Source: Symsagittifera roscoffensis
Taxonomy: Eukaryota; Xenacoelomorpha; Acoela; Convolutidae
DNA: 64,000 nt
Direction: 5' to 3'
Assembly (NCBI RefSeq): GCF_963678635.1
Contig: NC_087068.1
Coordinates: forward strand, 51,252,563 to 51,316,562
The notes beneath the pieces were generated by a model, which saw nothing but the letters and a program-made list of their open reading frames with translations, was not told the DNA's origin and did not search any database. A program made the translations under genes and the position numbers. This document shows positions 13,001 through 23,940 of this stretch, in pieces. Each line of letters begins with the position of its first letter. Position 1 is the stretch's first letter.

Positions 13001-13835
13001 TTTAATCAAAAGCCACGCAAACCAATTATGCTTACAGCAAACTCTCATAAAAATGCACAAAGTTATTGTCAACCGAATAAAGACTCAATTTGTTATAACT
13101 TACCTTTACATACACACGATGAAGATCATTTTCATCACCCACAAATTCTTAAATTAGCCTCCGGTACACACACCGAATGGATTTTAATCAGAGATAAAAA
13201 ACAATGAAATTTACCAAAAAGTAACAAAAAAGTTGTTACAAAGACAAAACATTAATGAACAAATAAATTCACGCTTTACACCAGCCTCCGATTTAAAAAT
13301 TGGAACATTTGTTTTAATACCCAATTTTAATACTCAAAAAGGAATCTCTAAAAAATTACAACCCCTTCGTAAAAAAACATACCAAATAATTGCCAAACCC
13401 ACTGATGTCACATATAAAATTACCTACTCAGACAAAAAAGAAATTGTTCAACACCGAAACAATCTATTACCTTATTACCCAAAAGAATACGCACTACGCG
13501 AACTAACTCAATTATATTCTTTCACAGGTTTAAAATATATTCAAAATAACCCACATACGGAGAATAAAACAAAGGAACAACATGACATTCATCTCGAAAA
13601 CCAAAATAAAAAATCAACTATAACGAAAAACAATACAAAAAAGCTAGATCAAAATATACCTCAAAAAGAAAGAAAAAATAGAAAATTGACAGAAAAAATA
13701 ATACCCCAAGGACAAATCGACAAATCAGAACATAGAGAGTCATCACGACTTAGAAATCAACCACGTAAAAACTATAAAACATTCATTCCACAATCTAAAA
13801 TATTAAAGAAAGTCGAATTTCAAAAACAGCTTTAA
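10070..13835 (+). pseudogene. pol: pol: RT, RNase H, integrase
   Basis: The main frame opens at 10070 and has its first ATG at 10172; it stops at TGA 13205. RT shows TADMNSAYNQMPL, LFYGISIGPAAF and the catalytic YLDD at residue 212 from ATG 10172. RNase H shows CDAS (Asp361), the RECTA glutamate and TDHKP, followed by PDTLSR. Integrase has an H/C zinc-binding segment (CNDCIVCQ) and a DD35E core: Asp796, Asp856 in TDNGTEF and Glu892, with exactly 35 residues between the last two. The integrase C-terminus continues in a different frame (about 13190-13835) with a GPY-like strand region, LLPYYP and a basic tail. A one-base shift in the A-run near 13195 separates them. Between protease (TAA 10004) and RT the sense passes through another frame, giving two more shifts. 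Together these would copy and insert the element. Confidence 0.92.
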
Positions 13836-14651
13836 TTTTATATTTAACAATTTTTGCACCTCTGAAATATTTTGAACTTTCATTTTTCATTTTTCAAAAT
13901 AACATGCTGACAAACAAGCAACGATTCTAGTTCAATATTAGCCAATAGGATTCATCCAATCCGTCACCTTCTCTAACTCTAACACAAACCAACTAGACGA
14001 ACGATATTAAACTCCAGGCATATCTATAACTATAACTTTGCGACCCCCAGGTCAAAAATAAGCAAACCACTCCAACTTGACAACTAAAATAAATATCACC
14101 ATAATATCATAACCCTACCTTATCTAATAACCCAAAGATCAACAATATTTCCCCAATTCCGATCTCAAACAAATATGTTAATTTAGCCTAAAGTAAAAGA
14201 ACGACCATTTTAATTAGCCTAAAGTATAAAAATCTCAAAAATACCCCGGATCACTTGACAAATAAAAAAAAAGACAAAGAAGACCTCCCAATCACCATAA
14301 AATTCGCCCCCAACAATTTTTCACAAAACTCAACCCACTTGTCAAAAAACCAATAAATAATTCGACCACACTTGAAAATTGCCTCAAACACCAAAAAATG
14401 TTCGATCGAGAAGCCATTTCTTAAATGCTCTTCTCTCGACCAGTCACCATAATTCTTAACATTCTCATAAACTTTTTAACGATAATTAAACTTTTAATCA
14501 TATTTCTTTTTGATACCTTTGAATCTTTTGTAATAATCTTAATCATTTTTTGCAATATTTTTTAAATTTTCTATTCCATATTTGAACTATACCTCCAGCT
14601 TTCAAAAGCTATTGACTATATCCACAGGTACGATTCACAAAACTTATCTAA
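13836..14651 (+). other. Non-coding spacer inside the retroelement
   Basis: 816 bases without a supported ORF but with the element's A/C-rich composition. An inverted repeat around 14405-14440 (TCGAGAAG facing CTTCTCTCGA) could form a hairpin. It may hold a splice acceptor or 3' control sequences for the downstream ORFs. Confidence 0.5.
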
Positions 14652-14840
14652 ATGATACGAACCATTTTTAGTAGAACAGATTTTTTTTTACTATTTGTAA
14701 TTTTTATAACATTTCTATCATCCCTCATCTTGACAATATGCAAATGTATAAAGAAAGCAATCATCACATTCGCCCTAGCAACAATCCTCCTAATTCTTTT
14801 TCTAGAAGAATACTATAATAAACATAAATTTTTCCACTAA
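14652..14840 (+). CDS. Small hydrophobic ORF, two likely membrane segments
   Basis: 62 residues from an ATG. Two hydrophobic stretches, about residues 10-30 and 35-50, are separated by a short basic loop (CKCIKK), and the C-terminus is charged. The predicted product is a small double-spanning membrane protein. Its 3' end overlaps, in another frame, the start of the ATG-less ORF that follows. No family was recognised. It could be an independent accessory gene or a leader exon for the next ORF. Confidence 0.4.
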   Translation: MIRTIFSRTDFFLLFVIFITFLSSLILTICKCIKKAIITFALATILLILFLEEYYNKHKFFH

Positions 14841-15942
14841 AAGAATAAATAAAAAACCATCAAAAATTGCTAACCAACAATCACTCAGTCAGTCTTCACC
14901 GACATCATCCCAAGATAAGCCAACACCATCTTCAACTACCCAAAACCCCCAAACATCCACACGAATTTCCTTTCAAGATAACCCATATACCTTTGAAGAA
15001 CGACACGCTCGCTTATCTGAACCACTAGAACCAGTTCAACGACAAGCACCCCTAAGCGAACCAACATATAACTTATACCCAACACTACCACAAGAATTAA
15101 GTAGAATACGAAATCCTAGTCAAAACCAAAATACAGTCGAAATAAATAGACAAATTATACATCCTCGACGAAACAGAAATTTTCAAACTCCCCGAGTTCA
15201 TTTTGATATACCCCAATCCCCATCACAAAGTACTCCAGAAAACCCCATCGGTAAATTACCAGAAACCCCTACGCTTCTTTCACAACGTAGCAACTCAAGC
15301 CTACCCTCAGATTACTTAGGTTCAACACCAACATCTGAACAAATACGTGAAAATCCCTTTAACCCTACAAACCAAACATCACGACTACCATATTGGACAA
15401 CACATTCATTCACACAAGGTGAACCAAATTTAATCAATGATTCAATAGATATTTCTACGGATACAGCAACATCCTCATCACTACCAGAAACATTATCACT
15501 ACCATCAACACCATCAATAAGCCAGATTTCACCACCGTCTTTTAACTTAAATGTCCCAAATAACCTCGACGCTAGATATCGAGAACTATCATCAACAAAT
15601 ATTCCTTTAAGACTAGACTGGAATACATTCACAGCACCTCCACCATTATTTGGACAACACCCACAGAGTAACCGACTCCACAACTGGGCACTAAATAGAC
15701 TACAATATAGACAAGACATCCACGAAGACATTCGTGATCATAACATCCAAATACTCCAACAAAATTGTCTACAATTAAAATTTGAAATCACGGTTAAATT
15801 AAACAACATTACTCAACATCCCTATCCATTAAACCCACCAAATATAACAGCTCAATCCCTACCACCACCATTTATAACAACTGAAGTGATATACAAATAC
15901 GACAGATATACCCAAAAGACAATTGGTTACATCACATTTTAA
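14806..15942 (+). CDS. Long Pro/Ser/Thr/Gln-rich ORF lacking an ATG
   Basis: The frame is open from 14806 (just after a TAG) to TAA 15940, about 378 codons, yet has no ATG near its start. Composition is rich in Pro, Ser, Thr, Gln and Asn, with many short Pro-containing stretches, and becomes more ordered near the C-terminus (about 15580-15940). The overlap with the 62-residue membrane ORF is one frame apart, so a +1 shift near 14830 or splicing would give it an N-terminus. Expression by splicing onto an upstream AUG is the simplest model. No conserved domain was recognised. It lies directly before env. Confidence 0.5.
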   Translation, partial: KNTIININFSTKRINKKPSKIANQQSLSQSSPTSSQDKPTPSSTTQNPQTSTRISFQDNPYTFEERHARLSEPLEPVQRQAPLSEPTYNLYPTLPQELSRIRNPSQNQNTVEINRQIIHPRRNRNFQTPRVHFDIPQSPSQSTPENPIGKLPETPTLLSQRSNSSLPSDYLGSTPTSEQIRENPFNPTNQTSRLPYWTTHSFTQGEPNLINDSIDISTDTATSSSLPETLSLPSTPSISQISPPSFNLNVPNNLDARYRELSSTNIPLRLDWNTFTAPPPLFGQHPQSNRLHNWALNRLQYRQDIHEDIRDHNIQILQQNCLQLKFEITVKLNNITQHPYPLNPPNITAQSLPPPFITTEVIYKYDRYTQKTIGYITF

Positions 15943-15968
15943 AACCCATACTCAGGATTGTCATACAC

Positions 15969-17470
15969 ATGTATATTCTAAAAATTTTAATTTTTCTCCA
16001 ACTCCTTTTTCTAATAACCTCCAATGAAAACATAAACCCTTCCCCCACACAGGACCCCAAGATTTATTAGTAACACATTACGATTGTGAAGAAAACGAAC
16101 AAAAAACACTACACAAATACGCAATAAATCAAGTATCACAATGCGAAACAGAACCACAAGCTATAGAAACAACAAATGTAATAGCGACACTTTATTCAAA
16201 AGCCCGAGCAACAACAGTTATAGGATATAAATTCACAGCAACATTTTCTGAAAAGAAAGTACATTGTTCACAAGTCTCAAATGGAAATAAAAACCGACTT
16301 GACCACGAATCATTCTACCAGAGTAATATCGAACGACTTTTACATCTCAATCCCGAAGATTGTAAAAACGAGTTACTAAGACTCAATATCACAAGAAATA
16401 AAAACACAGATAGAAAATTAGTATATTTCCAAGTTTTTGCAGATTCTGTACTTCAAGCAGAACTTGAAAAATATCAAGGACATATAAAATTAGATGAAAA
16501 ATACCCATACAACGGCGCACACGGAAGATTAACTTATGACATACACGATAAACACTGGATACCACACATTGGTATAATTGACCCATCAAACTGCAAAGCA
16601 GACACAAAAAATAAAGGATATCAAGAAATAATGTTTTTCGATTGGAAAATACAACTCGAAAAAATACAACTCACACGCGACTTATCTGACAACACAATGA
16701 TCTATCAAGGAATTAGATTACCTTGTAAAAACGATCAAGGCTATTGTGACCCTACAACACGAACACAAGCAACAATTGTTTGGTTCCCCGAAGACACATG
16801 TACAACATTTCAAGTAGCAAAAATACACGCTCGTATGATAAAATTTCACGAAAAATATTTTATACAATCAATTCCATATGAACAAGTCCATCCATCACGA
16901 AGACAAAGTTCTAATTTTAAAAACATACACAATATAGAAAATAAATTGACACGTTTTCAAATATATCAAGAAACAGAACTTGCATGTAAATACAGAAATC
17001 CACTTCACAAAACACAATACTCCGAGATATTAGTCGAATACGAAAAAGGATTCGACATGACCACTGGAAAAATAAAAATCGACCCATACGCCACAAGTCA
17101 CCCTATAAACGAAGGAACATCATATATACCAGTTGATTTTCAAAAAAGTAAAAGTCAACCTGGTGGACATCTAAAACCCCATGACACTAGAAGCACACGT
17201 TTACAAGAACTATCACTAATGAATAGTACATATTTCGGTAATATCCACTATGATATTCACCTAGATATGAAATTAGACTACACAATAAGCCGCATTTTTC
17301 AAGAAATGTCACTCGCTGAATTAGAAACACTTCACCAATTATGCGAATTAGAAAGGACACAAATCCTAAAATCACTTGCACTAGCAGTATTAAAAATACC
17401 CTACGCAGGATATTCACTATCAGGAAATAGATCAAATTTTTTAGACTACGAAGGAAACATTTTAAGCTAG
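15969..17470 (+). pseudogene. env: env-like glycoprotein ORF, frame-broken and 3'-truncated
   Basis: A short frame starts at ATG 15969 with a typical signal peptide (basic N-terminus, then a long Leu/Ile/Phe core) and stops at TAG 16068. The body lies in another frame, open from 16028 to 17470, about 480 codons. The break falls in a C-rich tract ending in acacag at about 16052, which could be either a one-base indel or a splice acceptor. The body is Cys-rich with several N-glycosylation sequons and begins with a YDC motif like those of some retroelement and chuvirus-like glycoproteins; that resemblance is weak. No transmembrane anchor is present before the frame ends. The last codons overlap the start of copy B at a shared CATTTTAAGCTA, so the C-terminus and 3' LTR have been lost. 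A working membrane-fusion protein is not expected. Confidence 0.7.
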
Positions 17471-17505
17471 GGTTAGTTGCGCACTTTCAAGTATTTAACG
17501 TTCAG

Positions 17506-18489
17506 TCTTCCAAAACACGCACACATAAAATGCAAAAGACTCTTAATCTCTTGGTCGGAGGAACGATTCCGGCAGATAGTAAAAGTTGTATTATTCACGG
17601 CTTATTTTTCATCTTTATTTATTTTTTTTTGGCTTTTTAGAGCTACTTTTTGCGGTTTTCTTGTATGTGTTTGCAAAGCGCAGCTTCCTCTCTGTGTTAA
17701 ACTACAATTTTTTCGCCTGTTTATTAGAATTGCAGACATGTGGAAGTGTACGAATGGGGAGCTGCGTGAGTCGGAGGAGAAAGTGCAGCTGCTGTTGACA
17801 CATGACGACCATGTGAAGAAGCTGAGCAATCTGTTGATGTTGGAGATCATGACGGAATCCTCACAACGCACCAATCTCGCCTCAAAGGTACCAAGAGAGC
17901 GGAACTACCCCCTCCCACCTCCCAAAAAAACTAACAAAGTGAATGTTTACCCCTAAATTTTGAGGAAAATTAAAGCAGTAAAAAAAAGCCAACAGTAAAT
18001 GCCGATTTTTGATTGATCGGCTGAAAGTGAATTAGCAAGTGAAACGTTTCCGCAGTACCTTGGTTTTTTTCTGGGTAGAGGGAATGTTTTTTTGGGTACA
18101 AGGGGTTCAATTTATTTGAAATTTCATGACTATACTTGGGTTAAGCTTGCATGAAATATTGACCCGTATGAAGGATTTTTTTATTTCGAAAGATGGAAAT
18201 TGTAAACTTCTCTAGAGTAATAAATCGCGCAAGATTTTAATAAGTGTTCTGCAAATCGAAGCGTCTGTCACAAGATTGGCATGCTTTTCTGATTATTCAA
18301 CTGCTTTCTTTTCAGGCCATAAAAGAAGCCCTGGATAAAATTGACCTGCATAAACATGCGGTTTCAACGACGACCATAGAAAGCCAGACCGCTTCGACCT
18401 ACAGTTTAGTGTTGAACAAGTCTCTAGACACTGTCGCACAAAGAAATAGTCCCAAGCAAGCAAAACTGCCTCATATTGCCCATCGATAA
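17506..18489 (+). pseudogene. Duplicate of the upstream gene's last three exons
   Basis: Blocks at 17506-17584, 17736-17887 and 18316-18489 correspond to 920-1008, 1157-1308 and 1740-1913. The first is 79 bases instead of 89; a 10-base deletion shifts its frame. The second and third keep full length, splice sites, stop codon and polyA signal, with a few amino-acid changes (for example a Pro to Ser in the segment before the second donor). With env fused upstream there is no 5' part of the gene here, so expression as the same protein is unlikely. Whether A and B are paralogues or two alleles laid end to end by the assembler cannot be told from sequence alone. Confidence 0.75.
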
Positions 18490-19041
18490 CTGGACATTTA
18501 GATAAAAAATTTAATGTTTTTTTTGTAAATAAATTGTAAATTTGTATCTATCCAAATTGTGAATTGCATTGCAGATAGTGTTCGAGGTTAAAAGGTTTAT
18601 AGGTGTAGTTTAAAGAGTTTTTTTAAGAGAAAGAACGCAAAATCCTGCTCCTCTCTATGCTTGAAAAATAATTTAATTTTTGAAAGAGTAAACGGCATAA
18701 GAACAAAACAGTTCTTCATAATTTTTTTTCTACCTACTTTTTCACCAAGTGCCCGAATTTCAAATTTTCCCGTGTTTTGGTTAAATTTCAATTCGATTAA
18801 ATATGAAATCGATTCTGTGTTTTTTAAGTGTCGAACTTTGGTCTTCGATTTCTGTGTTCAATTAGTATGTATATATATATATATATATTTAGTAAGAGTC
18901 TATGAACGTGATTCAGACTAGTTTGTAGGTCCTGATGATTGTTGTTGTTTTTCTGCATTGAATTGCAATTTCATTTCATAAAATTTTGAATTTTTCCAGC
19001 GTAGGCAGACTTGCGATTGCTTATGTTAATAAATTTAGTGG

Positions 19042-19241
19042 NNNNNNNNNNNNNNNNNNNNNNNNNNNNNNNNNNNNNNNNNNNNNNNNNNNNNNNNNNN
19101 NNNNNNNNNNNNNNNNNNNNNNNNNNNNNNNNNNNNNNNNNNNNNNNNNNNNNNNNNNNNNNNNNNNNNNNNNNNNNNNNNNNNNNNNNNNNNNNNNNNN
19201 NNNNNNNNNNNNNNNNNNNNNNNNNNNNNNNNNNNNNNNNN
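19042..19241. other. Assembly gap of 200 N
   Basis: Exactly 200 N. Copy A is continuous at this point, and the two gap edges overlap by TGG, so probably no sequence is missing. The gap falls inside the stretch where A and B are almost identical. Confidence 0.98.
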
Positions 19242-20656
19242 TGGCAAAATAGAAACTGTTCTCAGTATTCTTTTTGCCATTTTACGGTATGATAGAGTTC
19301 TGATGAATGCATGCCAAGATAGAAAAGGTTAAACTTGATCTTCTAAGAAGCGCAAATTGTGCGAACAAATCTGAATGATTCAGTTTCGAATTTAGAGTTT
19401 TGGTTAAATAAGGTTAAGTTCGAACGTTAACTCACTTTAGTCAGAGAGCATATTAGCGCCAATTTGTTCCTAACGTGTAACCATTATACGTATCGATAAC
19501 GTTTACACCTAATTTAACGTAAGATTTAGACAACCGCTCCACGTCATTTAACGAAGTCTAACCCACTGAGTAGTTGTTCTGAATTGGGTTAGTTTCATCG
19601 AACATTGTCATTGGAAAAGATTCCGAAAATCAGTAAAATCTAAGGCGATTTTTTTAAATAAACTAAAAAACGTCTATTTTGTTTGGTTTCATAGAGCTGA
19701 TTGACAAATTCCAGCAATTTTTTTTCTCGTCGATACTGTTTATGAGAAAACTGCCAGTATGTTGGACATTTGATCTTACAACATCAGAACCTAAAAATTT
19801 CGGCAAATATGACCAGAAAATATAAATCACAGTTTCTGCAGCAAGAATGCCACAAACGATCTTGGGCTGTAAGATCAGGTTGTTTTTCAATTTGGAAAGT
19901 ATCTTTCCGTCTTCAATTTCTGTGTTTGAATTTTTCGTACTAATTAATTGGTTAAAATATTAGTTTTTATGGATCTCATGTCTAACAGAATGAGATAGTT
20001 CTGAATAAAAAGAGCATTGAAGATCGTCGCGTGTTTTTTGTGATTGTATAACCGTTCTAAATAGTAGACAATAGTTCAATCCTCCTCAATAGTAGACAAG
20101 AGTTGAATTTTTTTCAAAGAGGGGGTATTTTCAAATGTGAGTCTCTTTTCTGTGTTTTTATTTAAATTCAATTGGCTTAGAATTCGTGAAAAAACAAACG
20201 ATATTAGATTTGAGGTTAAAAAATTGATCTCTTCACAAACAAATTTGAATTGAGTCAAAAAATTTAAATTTTTTGAGCCGTTTGATAGTTTTATAACTGT
20301 GTCCCGAGTCAACAATTTAGAACGAAGTTGTCGGATTTTTTACCCTTTTTATCAATATGAGATAATTTTATCGAAATGTCACTCTTATATCGTTCTTCAA
20401 GCTGAGCTTAAATATTTTTAAAGTCCAAAGTTAGGCGATATCTTTTTACATTCGAGAGCGTAGTGTAAAAGTACGACTTTTTTCAAAGCTAAGTTGCACC
20501 TATCAGTGCAACTTTGAATGGCACTTCACGGCTTTTTGATAGCATAAGCTCTGACCTTTGATTAATAATAAGTTAACACAGTTGATACCTAGCAAAGTTT
20601 TACTAATTCAAGACTTATTTCTACTTTTTTTCTTGTATAAATCTGTTTTTGGTGTT

Positions 20657-21709
20657 CTCGCCAGTGTTTGCAAAGAGCAGCTTTGCATCTGTGTTTACTT
20701 TGAAAGTTTGAAAATTGATTTTTTTAACATAAAAAAAGTCAGTTTTTTGCTGTTAATTTTTTTTCGCTGGATCTATTTGAACTGTCTGTTGACTATGTCG
20801 ATACATTTTTTAAATTTAATAGTAATGAACGTAGTGAAGACTCTTATATAGGTCTTGCTGATTTTTTCTTCATATTTTTTTCAGGAAAAAGTCTTAAACA
20901 TTGATGCACTTAGGTATAAATGCTTTTTTGAGTTCAATTAAACTTCATCTGCTGAAAATGACGTGAATAGTATTATCCAAAAAAGAACGTAGAATCGGCG
21001 CAAAAAAAACGTTCACGATTTCTAGTATCAAAAGTCGAATTTAATTTTCAGATTTCCAGCGGAATAGAATTTAGCTGTTGATACATTTTCTCAAGTTGGG
21101 TTAATTTTATCAAAAAAGCGCCAGTCATAAACCGTGATAGAAAACTAAAAAGTTAAAAGGCAACAGTTTTTTTCCGTGAAACTCGAAATTTGAGATTTTT
21201 TATTTAAGTCTGTTTTTTTTTCTATGTTTACTTGCGTTCATTACTGTTTTCTAATCTTCGATTGGCTATGTTTATGGTTTATCAGTTTTTTAAGTAAAGT
21301 CGTGTCCTGTTTTTTTAGGTTGAAGCTAATCGAGGAAAACTAATCGAGGAAGCTAATCGATTCCATATTTGTAAGAGGTTTCCATCGTTCTTAGATCAAT
21401 TGAAACACGCATTCACTGATTTCGTCTGTTAGGTAATAAATTATATTCAATCGTTCGAAGTAATTTGAATGAGTGTTCAGTCGAGAAGATTTTTGACTCT
21501 GTTGAGACCTGCAAACCCAAAAAATGAAGTCAAAACCCAAAAAGTGAAGTCAAAAAACAGGTTACTCTCGTAAGTTTTTCAAAAAAAATTAAAATTCTAT
21601 TATGTTTCTTAAAATGAAATAGCTGAAGAATACCAGTCAAGTTTAAGAAACCAAGACTCTTAAAAAACCTAAGTGTTCATTCTATAAAGTTTTAATATTC
21701 GGACATTTG
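20657..21709 (+). repeat. Tail module of unit B
   Basis: About 1.05 kb shared with 22960-23940 at moderately high identity, including the hairpin/CTGTG motif. No coding region was seen. It ends where the next core unit begins (GGTTGAATAAAGTTAAG near 21710). Confidence 0.85.
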
Positions 21710-23940
21710 GTTGAATAAAGTTAAGTTCGAACGTTAACTCACTTTAGTCAGAGAGCATATTAGCGCCAATATGTTCCTAACTTGTAACCGTTACACGTAT
21801 CGATAACGTTTACACCTAATTTATCGTAAGATTTAGACAACCGCTCCACGTCTTTTAACGACGTTTTACCCACTGGGTAGTTGTTCTGAATTGGGTTAGT
21901 TTTATCGAACATTCTCATGGGAAAAGATTCCGAAATCAGTAAAATCTTTAAGGCGATTTTTTTTAAATAAAATAAAAAAACGTATTTTATTTGGTTTCAT
22001 AGAGCTGATTGACAAATTCCTCTTATTTTTTTTTTCTCGTCGATAGACTGTAGTTGAGAAAAATGCCAATAAGTTCGACATTTGATCTTACAACTTCAGA
22101 ACCTAAACATTTCGTCAAATATGACCAGAAGTTAGAAATCACAGCTTCTGCAGCAAGAATGCCACAAACGATCTTGGGCTGTAAGAGCAGGTTGTTTTTT
22201 TCCAATTTGGAAAGTATCTTTCAGTCTTCAATATCTGTTGTTGAATTTTTTGTACCAATTAATTGGTTAAACTGTTAGTTTTTATGGATCTCATGGCTAA
22301 CAGAATGAGATAGTTCTGAATAAAAAGAGCATTGAAGGTCGTCGCGTGTTTTTTGTGATTGTATAACCGTTCTAAAAAGTAGACAATAGTTCAATCCTCC
22401 GAGTTGAATTTTTTTCAAAGATTAGGTATTTTCAAATGAAGAGTCTCTTTTCTGTGTTTTTATTTAACTTCAATTGGCTTAGAATTCGTAAAAAGCAAAC
22501 GGTATTAGTTTTGAGGTTAAAAAAATGATCTCTTCACAAACTAATTTGAATTGAGTCAAAAATTTTAAATTTTTTGAGCCGTTTGATAGTTGTATAACTG
22601 CGTCCCGAGTCAACAATTTAGAACGAAGTTGTCGGATTTTTATCCTTTTTATCAACATGAGATAAATTTATCGAAATTTCACTCTTTTATTGTTCTTCAA
22701 GCTTAGCTTAAATATTTTTAAAGTCCAAAGTTATTAGGCGATATTTTTTCTACATTCGAGAGCGTAGTGCAATAGTACGATTTTTTTCAAACCTAAGTTG
22801 GACCTATCAGTGCCACTTTGAATGGCACTTTGCGGCTTTTTGATAGCATAAGCTTTGACCTTTGATTAATAATAAGTTAACACAGTTGATACCTAGCAAA
22901 GTTTTACTAATTCAAGACTTATTTCTACTTTTTTTTCTTCTATAAACCTGTTTTTGGTGTTCTCGCTAGTGTTTGCAAAGAGCAGCTTTGCATCTGTGTT
23001 TACTTTGAAAACTTGCTGTTAGTTTTTTTCGCTGGATCTATTTGAACTGTCTGTTGACTATGTCGATACATTTTTTTTATTTAATAGTAATGAACGTAGT
23101 GAAGACTCTTATATAGGTCTTGATAATTTTTTCTTTATATTTTTTTCAGGAAAAAGTCTTAAATTTTGATGCACTTAGGTATATATGCTTTTTTGAGTTC
23201 AATTAAACTTCATCTGCTAAAAATGACGTGAATAGTATTCTCCGAAAAAGAATGTAGTATTGGCGCAAAAAAAACGTGAACGATTTCTAGTATCGAAAGT
23301 GGAGTTTAATTTTCAGATTTCCAGCGGATTGAAATTTACCTGTTGATACAATTTTTTCAAGTTGGGTTAATTTTATCAGAAAAGCGCCAAACATAAATCG
23401 TAATAGAAAACTAAAAACTTAAAAGGCAACTGTTTTTTTTCCGTGAAACTCGAAATTGGAGATTTTTTTTATTTAAGCCTGTGTTTTTTTTCTATGTTTA
23501 CTCGCATTCATTACTGTTTTCTCATCTTCGATTGGCTATGTTCATGGTTTTTTAGTTTTTTAAGTAAATTTGAGTCATTTTTTTCTAGATTGAAGCTAAT
23601 CGAGGAAATTTCCATTTTGTTAGAGGTTTCCATCATTCTTAGATCAATTGAAACACGCATTCACTGATTTCGTCTGTTAGGTAATAAATTATATAATCAT
23701 TCGATGTAATTTGAATGAGTGTTCAGGCGAGAAAATTTTTGACTCTCTTGAGACCTCCAAGCCCAAAAAATGAAGTCAAAACCCAGAAAGTGAAGTCAAA
23801 TCAGGTTACCCTCCTAAGTTTCGAAAAAAATTTAAAATTCTATTTTGTTTCTCAAAATGAAATAGCTGAAGAATACCAGTCAAGTTTAAGAAACCAAGAC
23901 TCTTGAAAAACCAAAGTGTTCGTTCTATAATGTTTTCATC
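21710..23940 (+). repeat. Tandem unit, copy C (core plus tail)
   Basis: About 2.2 kb matching 19402-21709, so B and C form a tandem pair with a period of about 2.3 kb. The core differs from B by several percent and the tail shows small indels. No gene was found in it. Homology ends near 23940. Confidence 0.88.

Larger units (their letters stand above)
3623..17468 (+). mobile_element. Large env-bearing Ty3/Gypsy-type retroelement, 3'-truncated
   Basis: About 13.8 kb with a plus strand rich in A and C, unlike the T-rich flanks; the composition changes exactly where repeat homology stops (3628) and resumes (about 17456). Order: candidate 5' LTR, PBS, repetitive leader, basic ORF, gag with zinc knuckle, protease, RT, RNase H, integrase, non-coding gap, membrane ORF, a Pro/Ser-rich ORF without ATG, and env. 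The RT-RNaseH-integrase order and DD35E integrase place it in the Metaviridae (Ty3/Gypsy). Most Gypsy elements are 5-8 kb, so this one is unusually long. Env breaks off at the junction with copy B and no 3' LTR is present. Frame breaks near 6020, 7727, 10004-10070, 13195 and 16050 indicate a dead copy, recoding, or assembly indels. Confidence 0.88.
17456..20656 (+). repeat. Large duplicated block, copy B
   Basis: It matches copy A throughout and contains the decayed gene copy, the 200-N gap, and about 255 bp (about 19975-20225) missing from A. It continues without a break into a tail (20657-21709) that is shared with copy C but not with A. Its 5' edge abuts truncated env. Confidence 0.9.

Noticed and set aside
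5255-17435. Minus-strand open frames across the retroelement
   Set aside because: They are antisense shadows of A-rich coding sequence, with no domains.
18986-19292. Open frames across the N gap
   Set aside because: They exist only because N does not encode stops.
838-20656. Blocks A and B as 2.8-kb LTRs of the large retroelement
   Set aside because: They contain host-gene exons and a polyA signal, B continues into a tail shared with C, and the base composition differs from that of the element. A TGG primer-binding site lies at 4044, not at the end of block A.
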